Source: Hyphomicrobiales bacterium
GTDB lineage: Bacteria; Pseudomonadota; Alphaproteobacteria; Rhizobiales; JAJFHR01
Assembly (NCBI GenBank): GCA_021775475.1
Contig: JAJFHS010000043.1
Coordinates: forward strand, 1-64,000
Length of the DNA: 64,000 nucleotides
Direction: 5' to 3'
The notes below the pieces were generated by a model, which saw only the letters and a program-made list of their open reading frames with translations, had not been told where the DNA came from and searched no databases. How positions within the stretch are numbered: the stretch's first letter is position 1; every line of letters begins with the position of its first letter. The position numbers and the translations under genes were made by a program. Below, in pieces: positions 10,972-20,849 of this stretch.

Positions 10972-11319
10972 CTAAAAAATTACGGAAGCAATCAACAGCA
11001 CTGACCACAGGATCAGGCTGGCCACATACCAGTTACGACGCTGTGGCCAGCGCAGATTGTGACTGTTTTGTTTGATAGCAATGACAATGATATCAATGAC
11101 AAAACCGATTGCCACCGCACCAACGACCAGACTTGTCCAGCTCGGAACTTCCAGATTCCACGCCAGCAAACTCAATAATACAAACGCCGTGAAGCCGACA
11201 AAACGGAACGGCCTGCCAACATAAATATAACCGGCACCGGTGGGAAAAAGCATCAACAGCGCCACCCACCAGCGGCGCCTGTCCTTGCTGAAATTTATCG
11301 ACAGGGCTGAATCGCTCAT
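10972..11319 (-). CDS. Small integral membrane protein
   Basis: 115 residues from the ATG at 11319, chosen because TGGAGAAAACAAC precedes it; an in-frame codon at 11340 lacks a ribosome site. Four hydrophobic segments are visible: WWVALLMLFPTGAGYIYVG, FRFVGFTAFVLLSLLAWNL, WTSLVVGAVAIGFVIDIIVIA and WYVASLILWSVLLIASVIF. No catalytic motif is seen; the P-T-G-A-G-Y-I-Y-x-G segment resembles small TM2-like proteins, but the family cannot be named. It is convergent with the GST-like gene. Confidence 0.7.
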   Translation of the reverse strand: MSDSALSINFSKDRRRWWVALLMLFPTGAGYIYVGRPFRFVGFTAFVLLSLLAWNLEVPSWTSLVVGAVAIGFVIDIIVIAIKQNSHNLRWPQRRNWYVASLILWSVLLIASVIF

Positions 11320-11482
11320 GTTGTTTTCTCCATAAGCCACAATTCTCAGAGCAAAACCTTAAATTTCAATCAATCGTTATATCCATTCAAACTGATGCAA
11401 ATTTGTAATAATTTTCCAATTAAATTCGATCGAAATTTCGACCAGAATTTTAATGCCCTGACTGTATTAGCAAAATCAAATC

Positions 11483-12481
11483 TTGCAAAAACAAGGCATA
11501 CAAAAATTGTCGATCATGCAATATCAAAGTCTCCCGTTGAATTCGATACTCAAATTCTTGCCCTTTGCCTTTACTTTCCTGTTGATGTTCCTGGGGCTGA
11601 GTGCCGCCGCATCCGCAGATAACCGCCTAGCTCTTGTCATCGGCAACTCAGGCTATAAAAATTCACCACTCGTCAACCCGACCAATGATGCAACCTTAAT
11701 GACAGGCACGTTAAAAGCTGCAGGTTTTAGCGTCACCCGCCTGATAGACGCCGATCAAAGAACCATGAAACGAGCATTGTTGAATTTTAGCCGACGTTTA
11801 CGCGAAACCGGCGCTGTCGGCCTGTTTTATTTTGCCGGACATGCGGTCCAGGTGCGCAATAAAAACTACCTCATCCCCCTTGACGCCAACATCCGCGACG
11901 AAAGTGAGTTGGATATGGAAGCCATTGACGTCACCGCGTTTCTGGCCACCATGGAGCGTTCTTCAAATGCTTTCAACATCGTCATCCTTGATGCCTGCCG
12001 CAACAACCCGTTTAGAGAAACCTTCCGTGAGCCATTGGATGGCCTGGCCAAAGTAGAGGCACCACGTGGCTCTTTTGTTGCCTATTCAACTTCTCCCGGC
12101 AAGGTTGCTTACGATGGCACAAAAGGAAATTCACCGTATACTCTAGCCCTTGCCAAAGCCATATCGAAACCCGGTCTCACCATCGAACAGGTATTCAAGC
12201 AAACCCGGCGCGATGTGCTGACAGCCACCGGTGAAAAACAGATACCCTGGGAAAATTCGTCGCTCACTCAGGAGTTTTACTTCATGGACAAGAACAGACA
12301 GATTGCCAGCAAACCATCAAAGTCACTTCCCGCCGTTGGATCAACCTTCGAGCTGACCTACTGGAATTCAATCAAGGACAGTAAAAGCCGTACCCTTTTC
12401 CGATCCTACCTGAACAAATATCCCGATGGATCCTTTTCACCAATCGCCGCCGAAAAGGTCAGGAGCCTGACACCAAATTAG
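11483..12481 (+). CDS. Secreted caspase-family (peptidase C14) protein
   Basis: 332 residues; another in-frame ATG lies at 11516. A hydrophobic signal segment (about 22-44, ILKFLPFAFTFLLMFLGLSAAASA) is followed directly by the caspase p20-like fold beginning NRLALVIGNSGYKN. The His-Cys dyad is intact: His120 in FYFAGHAVQ and Cys172 in LDACRNNPF. A p10-like part continues with GSFVAYSTSPG and EQVFKQTRRDV. The C-terminal 50 residues (FELTYWNSIKDSKS ... LFRSYLNKYPDGSFSPIA) are a short repeat-like tail common in alphaproteobacterial members. Such proteins cleave after basic residues in related orthocaspases; the target here is unknown. It stands alone, with no toxin or death-domain partner. Confidence 0.88.
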   Translation: MQKQGIQKLSIMQYQSLPLNSILKFLPFAFTFLLMFLGLSAAASADNRLALVIGNSGYKNSPLVNPTNDATLMTGTLKAAGFSVTRLIDADQRTMKRALLNFSRRLRETGAVGLFYFAGHAVQVRNKNYLIPLDANIRDESELDMEAIDVTAFLATMERSSNAFNIVILDACRNNPFRETFREPLDGLAKVEAPRGSFVAYSTSPGKVAYDGTKGNSPYTLALAKAISKPGLTIEQVFKQTRRDVLTATGEKQIPWENSSLTQEFYFMDKNRQIASKPSKSLPAVGSTFELTYWNSIKDSKSRTLFRSYLNKYPDGSFSPIAAEKVRSLTPN

Positions 12482-12540
12482 ACCGTGCGAATGTCAGCCT
12501 TGGGTCATATCAAAGGGTTGGTGTTTGAAACATAGCTTAC

Positions 12541-12625
12541 CCTGTCATACTGGCGAAAGCCGGTAACCAGGCCCCCAAGTTCATGCCGTGCTGCCTGGAT
12601 ACCGGCTTGCGCCGGTAGGACGGGG
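12541..12625. repeat. Intergenic inverted repeat, second family
   Basis: CCTGTCATACTGGCGAAAGC (continuing CGGTAACCAGG) at 12541-12571 is mirrored by CCTGGATACCGGCTTGCGCC (continuing GGTAGGACGGG) at 12594-12625, around a ~22-nt centre. It is an imperfect long palindrome of the type scattered through alphaproteobacterial intergenic regions, and its arms differ from those of the GGATCC-containing repeat at 3.8 and 29.8 kb. The 12482-12799 stretch holds no gene other than this repeat and the leader of the next gene. Confidence 0.7.
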
Positions 12626-12799
12626 AGACAGATCAAACCTCACCACCACTGCTTCATCCTAAATTGTTGCAGGTTTTTGGTTCAATTTCCCTCCCCAAGG
12701 CGACCTGATTTCGTTATGTTACAACCATTCGTATGTTGTGCTTTGTTGAAAGCGCCGCACGATTCGTTGGATTTCAACCAGTAATCAGGAGTGGCTGGT

Positions 12800-13780
12800 A
12801 TGTTGTTTTCTTTAGAGGAGCTGGATCAAGCCTGTTCGATTGTTTATGAGAACCTGCCACCCACGCCACAAATCCACTGGCCACTTCTGAGTACGCGTGT
12901 CGGTGCCGAAGTCTGGGTCAAGCATGAAAACCACACGCCCATCGGCTCATTTAAAGTGCGTGGCGGCTGTGTTTTTCTCAAGCACTTCAAGCAGCAAAAC
13001 CCTGAAGCCAACGGCCTTATAACGGCAACGCGGGGTAATCATGGTCAAAGCATCGCCCGCGCCGCCGCAGCCGCCGGTGTGCCAGTGACTATTCTGGTAC
13101 CCGTTGGCAACAGCGTTGAAAAAAACAAGGCGATGGAGGCTTTTGGCGGCAAACTGATTATCCATGGCGAAGATTTTGATGGTGCAGCAGAAGAAGCCCG
13201 GCGATTGGCCGGAGTTGAAAACCTGTCCATGGTGCCATCATTTCACAAATCTCTGGCCATGGGAGTTGCCACCTACGCGCGCGAGTTGCTGGAAAACATT
13301 GCCGATCTTGATACTGTCTACGTCCCCATCGGTCAGGGCTCAGGCATCAGCGGTCTGATCACCACGCGCGATCTGCTCGGACTCAAAACCAAAATCGTAG
13401 GCGTGGTCTCTCAAAATGCCGACGCCTATGCGCTGTCTTTCGAGCACGGTCAAATTCACACCACCGATACCGCCGCAACCTTTGCCGATGGTATGGCCTG
13501 CAAGGTACCCCAGGAAGCGGCGATGGAAGTGATCTGGAAAGGCTGTGAACGCATTGTTCGCGTCAGCGAAGAAGATATTCGCGATGCAGTCATTGCGCTT
13601 TATCGCGACACCCACAACATCGCCGAAGGGGCCGGTGCTGCAGCGTTTGCCGCTTTGATGACGGAACGCGAAAAGATGGCAGGCAGGCGCGTCGGGGTTA
13701 TTCTTAGCGGTGGCAATATTGATCTTGAGTTGTTTCAGAAAATTACAACTGACTCTGGGTCAGTCGAGAAAAGTTTTTGA
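12800..13780 (+). CDS. Threonine dehydratase-like PLP enzyme
   Basis: 326 residues from the ATG at 12800, which has AGGAG 8 bases upstream; a GTG at 12791 overlaps that ribosome site and is less likely. Fold type II PLP enzyme: Schiff-base Lys52 lies in TPIGSFKVRGG, the TRGNHGQS loop binds the substrate carboxylate, and the phosphate-binding loop reads GQGSGIS. It lacks the C-terminal ACT domain of biosynthetic IlvA, so it is of the catabolic threonine/serine dehydratase type. EutB-like hydroxyectoine dehydratases are similar, but no ectoine genes lie nearby. The GNAT gene starts 1 base after its stop. Confidence 0.82.
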   Translation: MLFSLEELDQACSIVYENLPPTPQIHWPLLSTRVGAEVWVKHENHTPIGSFKVRGGCVFLKHFKQQNPEANGLITATRGNHGQSIARAAAAAGVPVTILVPVGNSVEKNKAMEAFGGKLIIHGEDFDGAAEEARRLAGVENLSMVPSFHKSLAMGVATYARELLENIADLDTVYVPIGQGSGISGLITTRDLLGLKTKIVGVVSQNADAYALSFEHGQIHTTDTAATFADGMACKVPQEAAMEVIWKGCERIVRVSEEDIRDAVIALYRDTHNIAEGAGAAAFAALMTEREKMAGRRVGVILSGGNIDLELFQKITTDSGSVEKSF

Positions 13781-13781
13781 A

Positions 13782-14513
13782 ATGACCGAGATCCTGAATG
13801 CAACCCAGCGTCACCGCAGCCTCAAAAATGACCCTGCCAAATCAACCGCTTCCAGACCTTCGTCTTCGACACCGATAGTTGGAAACACCGTCAAACTGGT
13901 TGCCGTTGATTCTGGTTGCCACGCCACGATGCTCTACAATCTCACCCATGGTTGCGAGGGCGCCGATACCTTGTGGGATTACATGGGATATGGCCCCTTT
14001 TCCAACAGTGACGAAATGGCAGATTGGATGGCGACGTGTTCAGCTTCGAGCAGTGCCGTGTTTTATACAATGATTGATTGCTGCACCGGGCAGCCATTCG
14101 GCATGGCATCCTTCCTCAACATTCATCAACACGATGGACGCATCGAAATCGGTAACATCTGGATTGCGCCGGTTGCACAGCGAAGCACCATTGCCACCGA
14201 GGCCATTTTTCTGTTGATTACCCACGCCATGGATGTGCTGAAATTTCGCCGGCTGGAATGGAAATGCAACGCGCTCAATGCAAAATCACGCGAAGCGGCC
14301 AGACGGTTGGGCTTTTCCTATGAGGGTACTTTTTTCCGCCACATGATCGTTAAGGGTAAAAACCGGGATACCGCCTGGTTTTCCATCACGCAAGATGAAT
14401 GGCCACGTTTGCATGCCAACTTTAAAACCTGGCTCAGTCCGGACAACTTTGATCAGGATGGACAGCAGAAACTCTCACTGTCCAGCCTCAACTGGCCAGG
14501 GACACAAGGGTGA
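13782..14513 (+). CDS. GNAT-family N-acetyltransferase (RimJ/RimL type)
   Basis: 243 residues from the ATG at 13782, which follows the stop of the dehydratase by one base; the frame is open further up inside the previous gene but that part is a shadow. An unstructured N-terminus (about 1-40) precedes a GNAT domain with RIEIGNIWIAP (core strand), AQRSTIATEAIFLLITHAM (acetyl-CoA loop region, Q-R-S-T-I-A-T variant) and RLEWKCNALNAKSREAARRLGF, the typical RimL-like motif. The substrate is not predictable. Tight linkage suggests cotranscription with the dehydratase. Confidence 0.83.
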   Translation: MTEILNATQRHRSLKNDPAKSTASRPSSSTPIVGNTVKLVAVDSGCHATMLYNLTHGCEGADTLWDYMGYGPFSNSDEMADWMATCSASSSAVFYTMIDCCTGQPFGMASFLNIHQHDGRIEIGNIWIAPVAQRSTIATEAIFLLITHAMDVLKFRRLEWKCNALNAKSREAARRLGFSYEGTFFRHMIVKGKNRDTAWFSITQDEWPRLHANFKTWLSPDNFDQDGQQKLSLSSLNWPGTQG

Positions 14514-14712
14514 ATTTTCAGAAAGCCATGAGCAAAATCTGGCTTCTCCTGCGCTCTTCAGATTTTTACCATTGAATTTTTGTTAAAGTTTACTGATATA
14601 TGATTTATAGGTATCAAAACCCTTAGCTTCCTGAGAATTTATCTGTTATGCTCAGGTTCAACGTCTACCAGCCAGTCAATCTGGCAAATTACACGGGTAC
14701 AGGAAAAAAATT

Positions 14713-15045
14713 ATGGTTTTTGAAGCGCGGAAAATTCCAGTTTTCATCCGTTTTGCAGCCTTTAGTACAATTTCGGCTGCATTGCTGGTATTTTCAATAA
14801 GTGATGGTCAGGCACAACTTGCCGAATCAGATCAGCCTTATACGCCCTCTGGCCGTATGTTTGATGCCAACAAGGACAGCTCCAAAGTTGTCGAAGGTAC
14901 CCGGTCGCAATTTGATTCCCGCGCTGATGTATTTGAATCAGACAATTATCGCCGTCGGCTGGAAGCTCAGACCCGGCAGGAATATCTGCGTCGGTTCAAC
15001 GTTCACGATTTCATTCGCCCAACCGGACCTTACGACGATAACTAG
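14713..15045 (+). CDS. Small secreted protein of unknown function
   Basis: 110 residues with an N-terminal signal segment (about 10-35, VFIRFAAFSTISAALLVF) ending at GQAQ, a plausible signal peptidase site. The mature part is hydrophilic and charged (SRADVFESDNYRRRLEAQTRQEYLRRF) and has no cysteines. AGGA with suitable spacing precedes the ATG. I do not recognise a family. It converges with hemB, their stops being 9 bases apart. Region 14514-14712 upstream shows no other gene. Confidence 0.7.
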   Translation: MVFEARKIPVFIRFAAFSTISAALLVFSISDGQAQLAESDQPYTPSGRMFDANKDSSKVVEGTRSQFDSRADVFESDNYRRRLEAQTRQEYLRRFNVHDFIRPTGPYDDN

Positions 15046-15054
15046 AGAAGTGCT

Positions 15055-16056
<1,002 letters not shown>

Positions 16057-16230
16057 TCAAAACCTTTTAAAATACATAGGCTTTTCAATAACAAAAGCAA
16101 CAACCCATCGGTCGTAAAACGATGCCGTCCAATTTGCAACCCTGTTTATGAATATGTCTAAGTACACTTGTGCTTGAACAAAGGTTAGAGTTATCGTCAT
16201 TATAGTGAACAAAGCCGGAGAAATTGGTGG

Positions 16231-17364
16231 ATGTTTGAACTCAATGACGAGCAGATTGCTTTCCAGGATGTGGCCCAGGCATTCGCACGCGATCATTTAA
16301 GCCCACATGCCGCCCAATGGGATGCTGAGGGCTTCTTTCCGGTAGGAACCATGCGTAAAGCTGCAGCCTTAGGATTTGCCGGGCTTTATGTGCGCGAAGA
16401 TGTTGACGGCTCCAACCTGACGCGCCTCGATGCCTCCCTGATTTTCGAAGCCATGTCTTACGGCTGCACCTCTACGGCAGCTTTCATGTCGATCCACAAT
16501 ATGTCGTCCTGGATGATTGATACCTTTGGATCTGACGAAATTCGCACCCGTCTGTTGCCAAAATTGTGCACCATGGAGAAAATTGCCAGCTACTGCCTGA
16601 CAGAACCAGGCTCAGGCTCTGACGCCGCAGCCTTACGCACAAAAGCTGTAAGAGACGGTGATTATTACATTCTCAATGGCTCAAAAGCCTTTATTTCCGG
16701 TGCCGGTATCTCAGACATTTATCTCACCATGGTGCGCACCGGAGAGGAGGGGTCGGCGGGTATTTCGTGCCTGGCAATCGAAAAAGACACACCCGGTTTG
16801 AGTTTTGGCAAGCCAGAGGAAAAACTGGGATGGCGCAGTCAGCCCACCGGAGCGGTTATATTTGAAAACGCCAAAGTACCGGTTGCAAACCTTGTCGGCA
16901 CCGAAGGTCAGGGCTTTAAAATCGCCATGGCAGGGCTTGATGGCGGACGCATAAACATAGCGTCATGCTCGTTAGGCACAGCGCAATCGGCACTTGATCA
17001 CGCGTTAGATTATATGCGCCAGCGCAAACAATTTGGTCGCAAACTTCAGGAGTTTCAGGCACTTCAGTTCAAGATTGCCGATATGGCAACAGAGCTTGAA
17101 GCTGCCCGGTTGATGGTGCGACAGGCCGCCACCAAAGTTGAAGCCAAAACACCTGATGCCTCAAGATGGTCGGCGATGGCCAAGCGCTTTGCCACTGACG
17201 TTGGTTTTGATGTGGTCAATCAGGCATTACAGTTGCACGGCGGCTATGGCTATTTACGAGATTTTCCCCTTGAGCGGAATTTGCGCGATGTACGAGTTCA
17301 TCAAATCCTTGAAGGGACCAACGAAATCATGCGTGTTATCATTGCCCGTGATCTTTTTGGTTAA
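16231..17364 (+). CDS. Acyl-CoA dehydrogenase, probably isobutyryl-CoA dehydrogenase
   Basis: 377 residues with the three acyl-CoA dehydrogenase domains. FAD/substrate motifs [12 protein letters not shown] and FISGAGISD are in the middle domain, and the C-terminal domain has the catalytic-base region [36 protein letters not shown] with Glu in EGTNE. The neighbours (3-hydroxyisobutyryl-CoA hydrolase and 3-hydroxyisobutyrate dehydrogenase) make isobutyryl-CoA from valine the likely substrate. It passes electrons to electron-transfer flavoprotein. The gene opens a plus-strand run and is 12 bases from the next gene. Confidence 0.92.
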   Translation: MFELNDEQIAFQDVAQAFARDHLSPHAAQWDAEGFFPVGTMRKAAALGFAGLYVREDVDGSNLTRLDASLIFEAMSYGCTSTAAFMSIHNMSSWMIDTFGSDEIRTRLLPKLCTMEKIASYCLTEPGSGSDAAALRTKAVRDGDYYILNGSKAFISGAGISDIYLTMVRTGEEGSAGISCLAIEKDTPGLSFGKPEEKLGWRSQPTGAVIFENAKVPVANLVGTEGQGFKIAMAGLDGGRINIASCSLGTAQSALDHALDYMRQRKQFGRKLQEFQALQFKIADMATELEAARLMVRQAATKVEAKTPDASRWSAMAKRFATDVGFDVVNQALQLHGGYGYLRDFPLERNLRDVRVHQILEGTNEIMRVIIARDLFG

Positions 17365-17376
17365 GCAACAAAATTC

Positions 17377-18441
17377 ATGTCTGAAGCACCTGAAATACAT
17401 TTCCAGAAAGTCGGCCTCGCCGCCAAAATCCTGCTCGACCGGCCCCAGGCCCTGAATGCTTTGACGCTTGGAATGATACGTCAGTTACACCCTCACCTTC
17501 AGGCTTGGTCGCGCGACACATCGGTTTCTCACGTCATCATTGAAGCAGCCGGGGACCGGGCCTTTTGTGCTGGCGGCGATATTCGCGCGCTATATCTTTG
17601 GGGTAAAACCCAAAACCCCATCGTTACCCGGTTTTATCTTGAAGAATATCAACTCAACACCGCAATCAAAAACTACCCCAAACCCTATATTGCCATCATG
17701 GATGGCATAACCATGGGCGGCGGTGTCGGTATTTCGGTGCACGGGTCACATCGTGTCGTCACAGAAAAACTGGCCTTCGCCATGCCGGAAACCGGAATTG
17801 GTCTGTTTCCTGATGTCGGCGGCACATATTTTCTGTCGCGATGCCCCGGTGAGATTGGCCTTTATTTAGCACTTACCGGCGGGCGTATCGGAGCTGCTGA
17901 CGCACTTTACGCCGGCATTGCCGATTGTTACGTTCCTTCCGCTGAAATACCCGCACTGGTGGAAGCATTGGTCCATGCAGCCGATGTGGATGAAATCATT
18001 AATTCCTTTAAACAGGATTTAGGCCACTCCGAGCTGGCCAACACGCAAGGCTGGATAGACGAAAGTTTTTGCCATAACAGCGTTGAAGCCATCGTTGCCA
18101 GTTTGGAAAGCGAAAAAATGGACAACAGTCATTTTGAGTGGGGGCGAAAAACCGCTCAATTGATCAAAAGCAAATCCCCGCTCAGTCAGAAGATTGCCTT
18201 CAGGCAGATGCGCACCGGCAAAACGCTTCAGTTTGAAGACTGTATGAAGCTTGAGTACCGACTGGCTGTGCGCTTTATGGCCGCGCATGATTTTTATGAA
18301 GGCACCCGCGCCATTGTCATTGACAAGGACCTGCAACCAAAATGGCAGCATTCAAGGCTGGAAGACGTCAACGACGATTTGGTCGATCAGTATTTCGCCG
18401 ATCTCGGTGCCGGTGAACTTGATCTTTCAAACGTTTTTTAA
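17377..18441 (+). CDS. 3-hydroxyisobutyryl-CoA hydrolase (enoyl-CoA hydratase superfamily)
   Basis: 354 residues, longer than ordinary enoyl-CoA hydratases (about 260) and matching the HIBYL-CoA hydrolase branch. Oxyanion-hole motifs are DRAFCAGGDIRALY and MDGITMGGGVGISVHG, with the acidic PETGIGLFPDVGGTYFLSR stretch containing the catalytic Glu/Asp. It releases 3-hydroxyisobutyrate from its CoA ester in valine breakdown, feeding the mmsB product 43 bases downstream. Its position between an acyl-CoA dehydrogenase and mmsB supports the assignment. Confidence 0.92.
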   Translation: MSEAPEIHFQKVGLAAKILLDRPQALNALTLGMIRQLHPHLQAWSRDTSVSHVIIEAAGDRAFCAGGDIRALYLWGKTQNPIVTRFYLEEYQLNTAIKNYPKPYIAIMDGITMGGGVGISVHGSHRVVTEKLAFAMPETGIGLFPDVGGTYFLSRCPGEIGLYLALTGGRIGAADALYAGIADCYVPSAEIPALVEALVHAADVDEIINSFKQDLGHSELANTQGWIDESFCHNSVEAIVASLESEKMDNSHFEWGRKTAQLIKSKSPLSQKIAFRQMRTGKTLQFEDCMKLEYRLAVRFMAAHDFYEGTRAIVIDKDLQPKWQHSRLEDVNDDLVDQYFADLGAGELDLSNVF

Positions 18442-18484
18442 ATTCAATTATCGCGAACACAGACAAAAAGAAGGAAAACAGTAA

Positions 18485-19372
18485 ATGGCAGTAATCGGTT
18501 TTATCGGCCTGGGAAATATGGGAGGCCCGATGGCCGCCAATCTGCTCAAGGCCGGACATCAGGTGAAAGGGTTTGACCTCTCATCCGAGGCACTGGACCT
18601 TGCGCGACAATCAGGAATTGAAGCCAGCGACGATTTGAACGCCGCCGTAACAAACGTTGATGTGGTCATCACCATGCTGCCCGCAGGCAAACATGTGAAT
18701 GCGGTTTATTGTGGCGAAAACGGGCTGATTGCCACCGTTGGCAAAAACACGCTGTTGATTGATTGCTCCACCATTGATGTAGAAACCGCCCGCGAGGTCG
18801 CAGCCCGGGCCAAACAGGCCGGATTGTCAATGCTCGATGCCCCGGTATCAGGCGGCGTCGGTGGTGCCGAAGCTGGTACCTTGACCTTTATGGTCGGCGG
18901 CGGTGATACTGCCTTCGAACAGGCCCAGCCTTATCTCGCTCAAATGGGCAAAAACATTATCCATGCTGGCGGTGCCGGTAATGGACAGGCAGCAAAAATC
19001 TGCAACAATATGATTTTGGGCGTCTCCATGATTGCAGTTAGCGAAGCCTTTGTGCTGGCGGAAAAACTCGGCCTTGATAAACAAAAGCTCTATGATATCT
19101 CCTCCACCGCCTCGGGTCAGTGCTGGGCCTTGACTTCTTACTGCCCGGTACCCGGTCCCCTGCCCGCGTCCCCTGCAAACCGTGATTATCAGGCCGGTTT
19201 TACGGTTGCCATGATGCTCAAGGATTTACGTCTGGCCCAGCAGGCCGCCAACGCCAGCGGCGCCACAACACCATTGGGTCAAGAAGCAATGGAACTTTAT
19301 TCACAGTTTGACAAGGAAGGAAAATCACAGCTGGATTTTTCCGCTATCGTTAAGCACATACGCAAAGATTGA
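18485..19372 (+). CDS. mmsB: 3-hydroxyisobutyrate dehydrogenase
   Basis: 295 residues of the beta-hydroxyacid dehydrogenase family. The N-terminal Rossmann motif is GFIGLGNMGGPMAANLLKAGH, the substrate motif LDAPVSGGVGGAEAGTLT, and the catalytic Lys region GAGNGQAAKICNNMILG. It oxidises 3-hydroxyisobutyrate to methylmalonate semialdehyde with NAD+. AAGGA lies about 10 bases before the ATG. It closes the valine-degradation run; methylmalonate-semialdehyde dehydrogenase (mmsA) is not in the window. Confidence 0.95.
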   Translation: MAVIGFIGLGNMGGPMAANLLKAGHQVKGFDLSSEALDLARQSGIEASDDLNAAVTNVDVVITMLPAGKHVNAVYCGENGLIATVGKNTLLIDCSTIDVETAREVAARAKQAGLSMLDAPVSGGVGGAEAGTLTFMVGGGDTAFEQAQPYLAQMGKNIIHAGGAGNGQAAKICNNMILGVSMIAVSEAFVLAEKLGLDKQKLYDISSTASGQCWALTSYCPVPGPLPASPANRDYQAGFTVAMMLKDLRLAQQAANASGATTPLGQEAMELYSQFDKEGKSQLDFSAIVKHIRKD

Positions 19373-19451
19373 GTATTTTGATCTTAAACTTTAATTAAGT
19401 CTGTCGCTTAATCAGATTTTAGCCCGCGCTCTGTATAGTCCTATTCAGCAT

Positions 19452-19467
19452 GTGGAGAAAACTCCAC
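19452..19467. promoter_or_regulatory. Perfect palindrome upstream of the LdtR-like gene
   Basis: GTGGAG (19452-19457), AAAA, CTCCAC (19462-19467) form a perfect inverted repeat 27 bases upstream of the ATG at 19495. It could be an operator for the MarR-type regulator itself or an RNA hairpin in its leader. MarR proteins typically bind palindromes close to their own start. Confidence 0.4.
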
Positions 19468-19494
19468 GAGAAAACAAGCATAGGCGAGCGTAAA

Positions 19495-20007
19495 ATGAGT
19501 ATAGTGACAACTCAATCAATCCCTGAGAACACTCAGGCTTCAAACGAAGAGTTGAGGCCGAGATATCTCGAAAGCCTGACATTGGTGGAGCGCCTTCATC
19601 GTCGGCTTCTTGATGTCATCAAAGACGAATTCGAACGTCTCGGCCGCGCTGAGGTAAACAGTGTTCAGGCATTGCTGTTATATAATATTGGCGATTCCGA
19701 GTTAACCGCAGGCGAGTTGCGCACCCGCGGCCATTACCTCGGCTCCAATGTTTCCTACAACCTCAAAAAACTGGTTGATGCCGGATACATTCTCCATCAG
19801 CGTTCAGACATGGACCGCCGTTCGGTGCGCGTAAGCCTGACTGAAAAAGGCCATGACATAGCAAAAAAAGTAGACGACCTCTATTCCCGCCACATCCTCT
19901 CCATCGAAGAAATTGGCGGCATTTCTCTTGAAGAATTCGATGTCCTCAACAGATCACTGGTAAAACTGGAACGCTTCTGGACTGACCAGATCCGCTACCG
20001 GCTTTAG
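19495..20007 (+). CDS. ldtR: MarR-family transcriptional regulator, LdtR-like
   Basis: 170 residues from the ATG at 19495 (an upstream in-frame ATG at 19450 would add 15 residues and would include the palindrome). The winged-helix region has ALLLYNIGDSELTAGELRTRGHYLGSNVSYNLKKLVDAGYI followed by the wing RSDMDRRSVRVSLTEKG. This closely recalls LdtR of Liberibacter and Sinorhizobium, a regulator of L,D-transpeptidase and osmotic-stress genes; the match is from memory. No L,D-transpeptidase gene lies next to it here. A palindrome precedes it and a terminator-like hairpin follows. Confidence 0.82.
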   Translation: MSIVTTQSIPENTQASNEELRPRYLESLTLVERLHRRLLDVIKDEFERLGRAEVNSVQALLLYNIGDSELTAGELRTRGHYLGSNVSYNLKKLVDAGYILHQRSDMDRRSVRVSLTEKGHDIAKKVDDLYSRHILSIEEIGGISLEEFDVLNRSLVKLERFWTDQIRYRL

Positions 20008-20034
20008 TTTTTAGCTGATAATTTATCAAGTTTG

Positions 20035-20066
20035 ATTGGCCTCGAAGTGAAACCTTCGGGGCCAAT
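20035..20066. terminator. Bidirectional hairpin between convergent genes
   Basis: ATTGGCCTCGAAGT and CCTTCGGGGCCAAT (20035-20048 and 20053-20066) form a long stem with one or two wobble pairs and a short loop. It lies between the ends of the LdtR-like gene and the enoyl-CoA hydratase gene. T-rich runs flank it only weakly, so termination is inferred from position and stem strength. Confidence 0.5.
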
Positions 20067-20090
20067 TACGTTTGGTGTGGCAGTTAAACC

Positions 20091-20849
20091 TCAGAAATCT
20101 TTCAGCAACTCTGTAGTCAGCGGGTCCATAAATCCAGCGACGGTGGCTTCGGTTTCCAGGGCCATGGCGCCTGTCAAATCTGTGCTGGCGGTCTGGTTCA
20201 AAGTTCGCTTCATGGCGCGCAGGGACAATTGCGGTAGTGATGCGAGTTTGTTGGCAACGGCGCGGGCTTCGTTGAGCAGGTCTTCGTCGGCAACAACGCG
20301 CCAGGCAACACCGAGTTTGGCAAGGTCGGACGCCTCATAACGCTCGCCAAGCATCAGCATTTCCCGCGCTTTGTTCAGCCCCACAAGAGCGGGCAGCAAC
20401 GCGGTCACGCCTCCGGTTACGAACAGGTTCAACGATACTTCGGGAAAAAACCCGCGCGCACTATTGCCCCAAATCGGAAAATCGCAATTGATTGCCCATT
20501 CAAATCCACCGCCAACAGCCCAGCCATTAATAGCCCCGACCACCGGGACATTACCGAACATCATGGCATGGGTAACTTTTTGGATGGCGTCAACCACTTC
20601 GCGGGCTTCTGCTTCATCGCGCGGGTGTTGATGATCCTGCCTGTCGTCGCCAGCGCAAAAGGCCCGCCCTGCCCCGGTGAAGACGATGGCTCTGGTTTTT
20701 GCATCCCCATTGGCATCTTCGAATGCCTGAGCCGTATCACGGATCAAATCCGGGTTCATGGCATTCAACCGCTCAGGCCGGTTGAGCGTGATCGTGCGCA
20801 CGCCGCATTCCAACTGACTGATGACGGTTTCATAGGTCATGTCACTCAT
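20091..20849 (-). CDS. Enoyl-CoA hydratase/isomerase family protein
   Basis: 252 residues of the crotonase fold. Oxyanion-hole segments are GAGRAFCAGDDRQD and GAINGWAVGGGFEWAINCD. The usual catalytic-Glu region reads FPEVSLNLFVTGGVTALLPALVG, so it retains an acidic residue but differs from classic hydratases, and another crotonase reaction is possible. The ATG has AAGGAG upstream and overlaps the stop of the CoA-ligase gene (ATGA), so the two are translated together and probably act on the same CoA ester. Confidence 0.85.
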   Translation of the reverse strand: MSDMTYETVISQLECGVRTITLNRPERLNAMNPDLIRDTAQAFEDANGDAKTRAIVFTGAGRAFCAGDDRQDHQHPRDEAEAREVVDAIQKVTHAMMFGNVPVVGAINGWAVGGGFEWAINCDFPIWGNSARGFFPEVSLNLFVTGGVTALLPALVGLNKAREMLMLGERYEASDLAKLGVAWRVVADEDLLNEARAVANKLASLPQLSLRAMKRTLNQTASTDLTGAMALETEATVAGFMDPLTTELLKDF

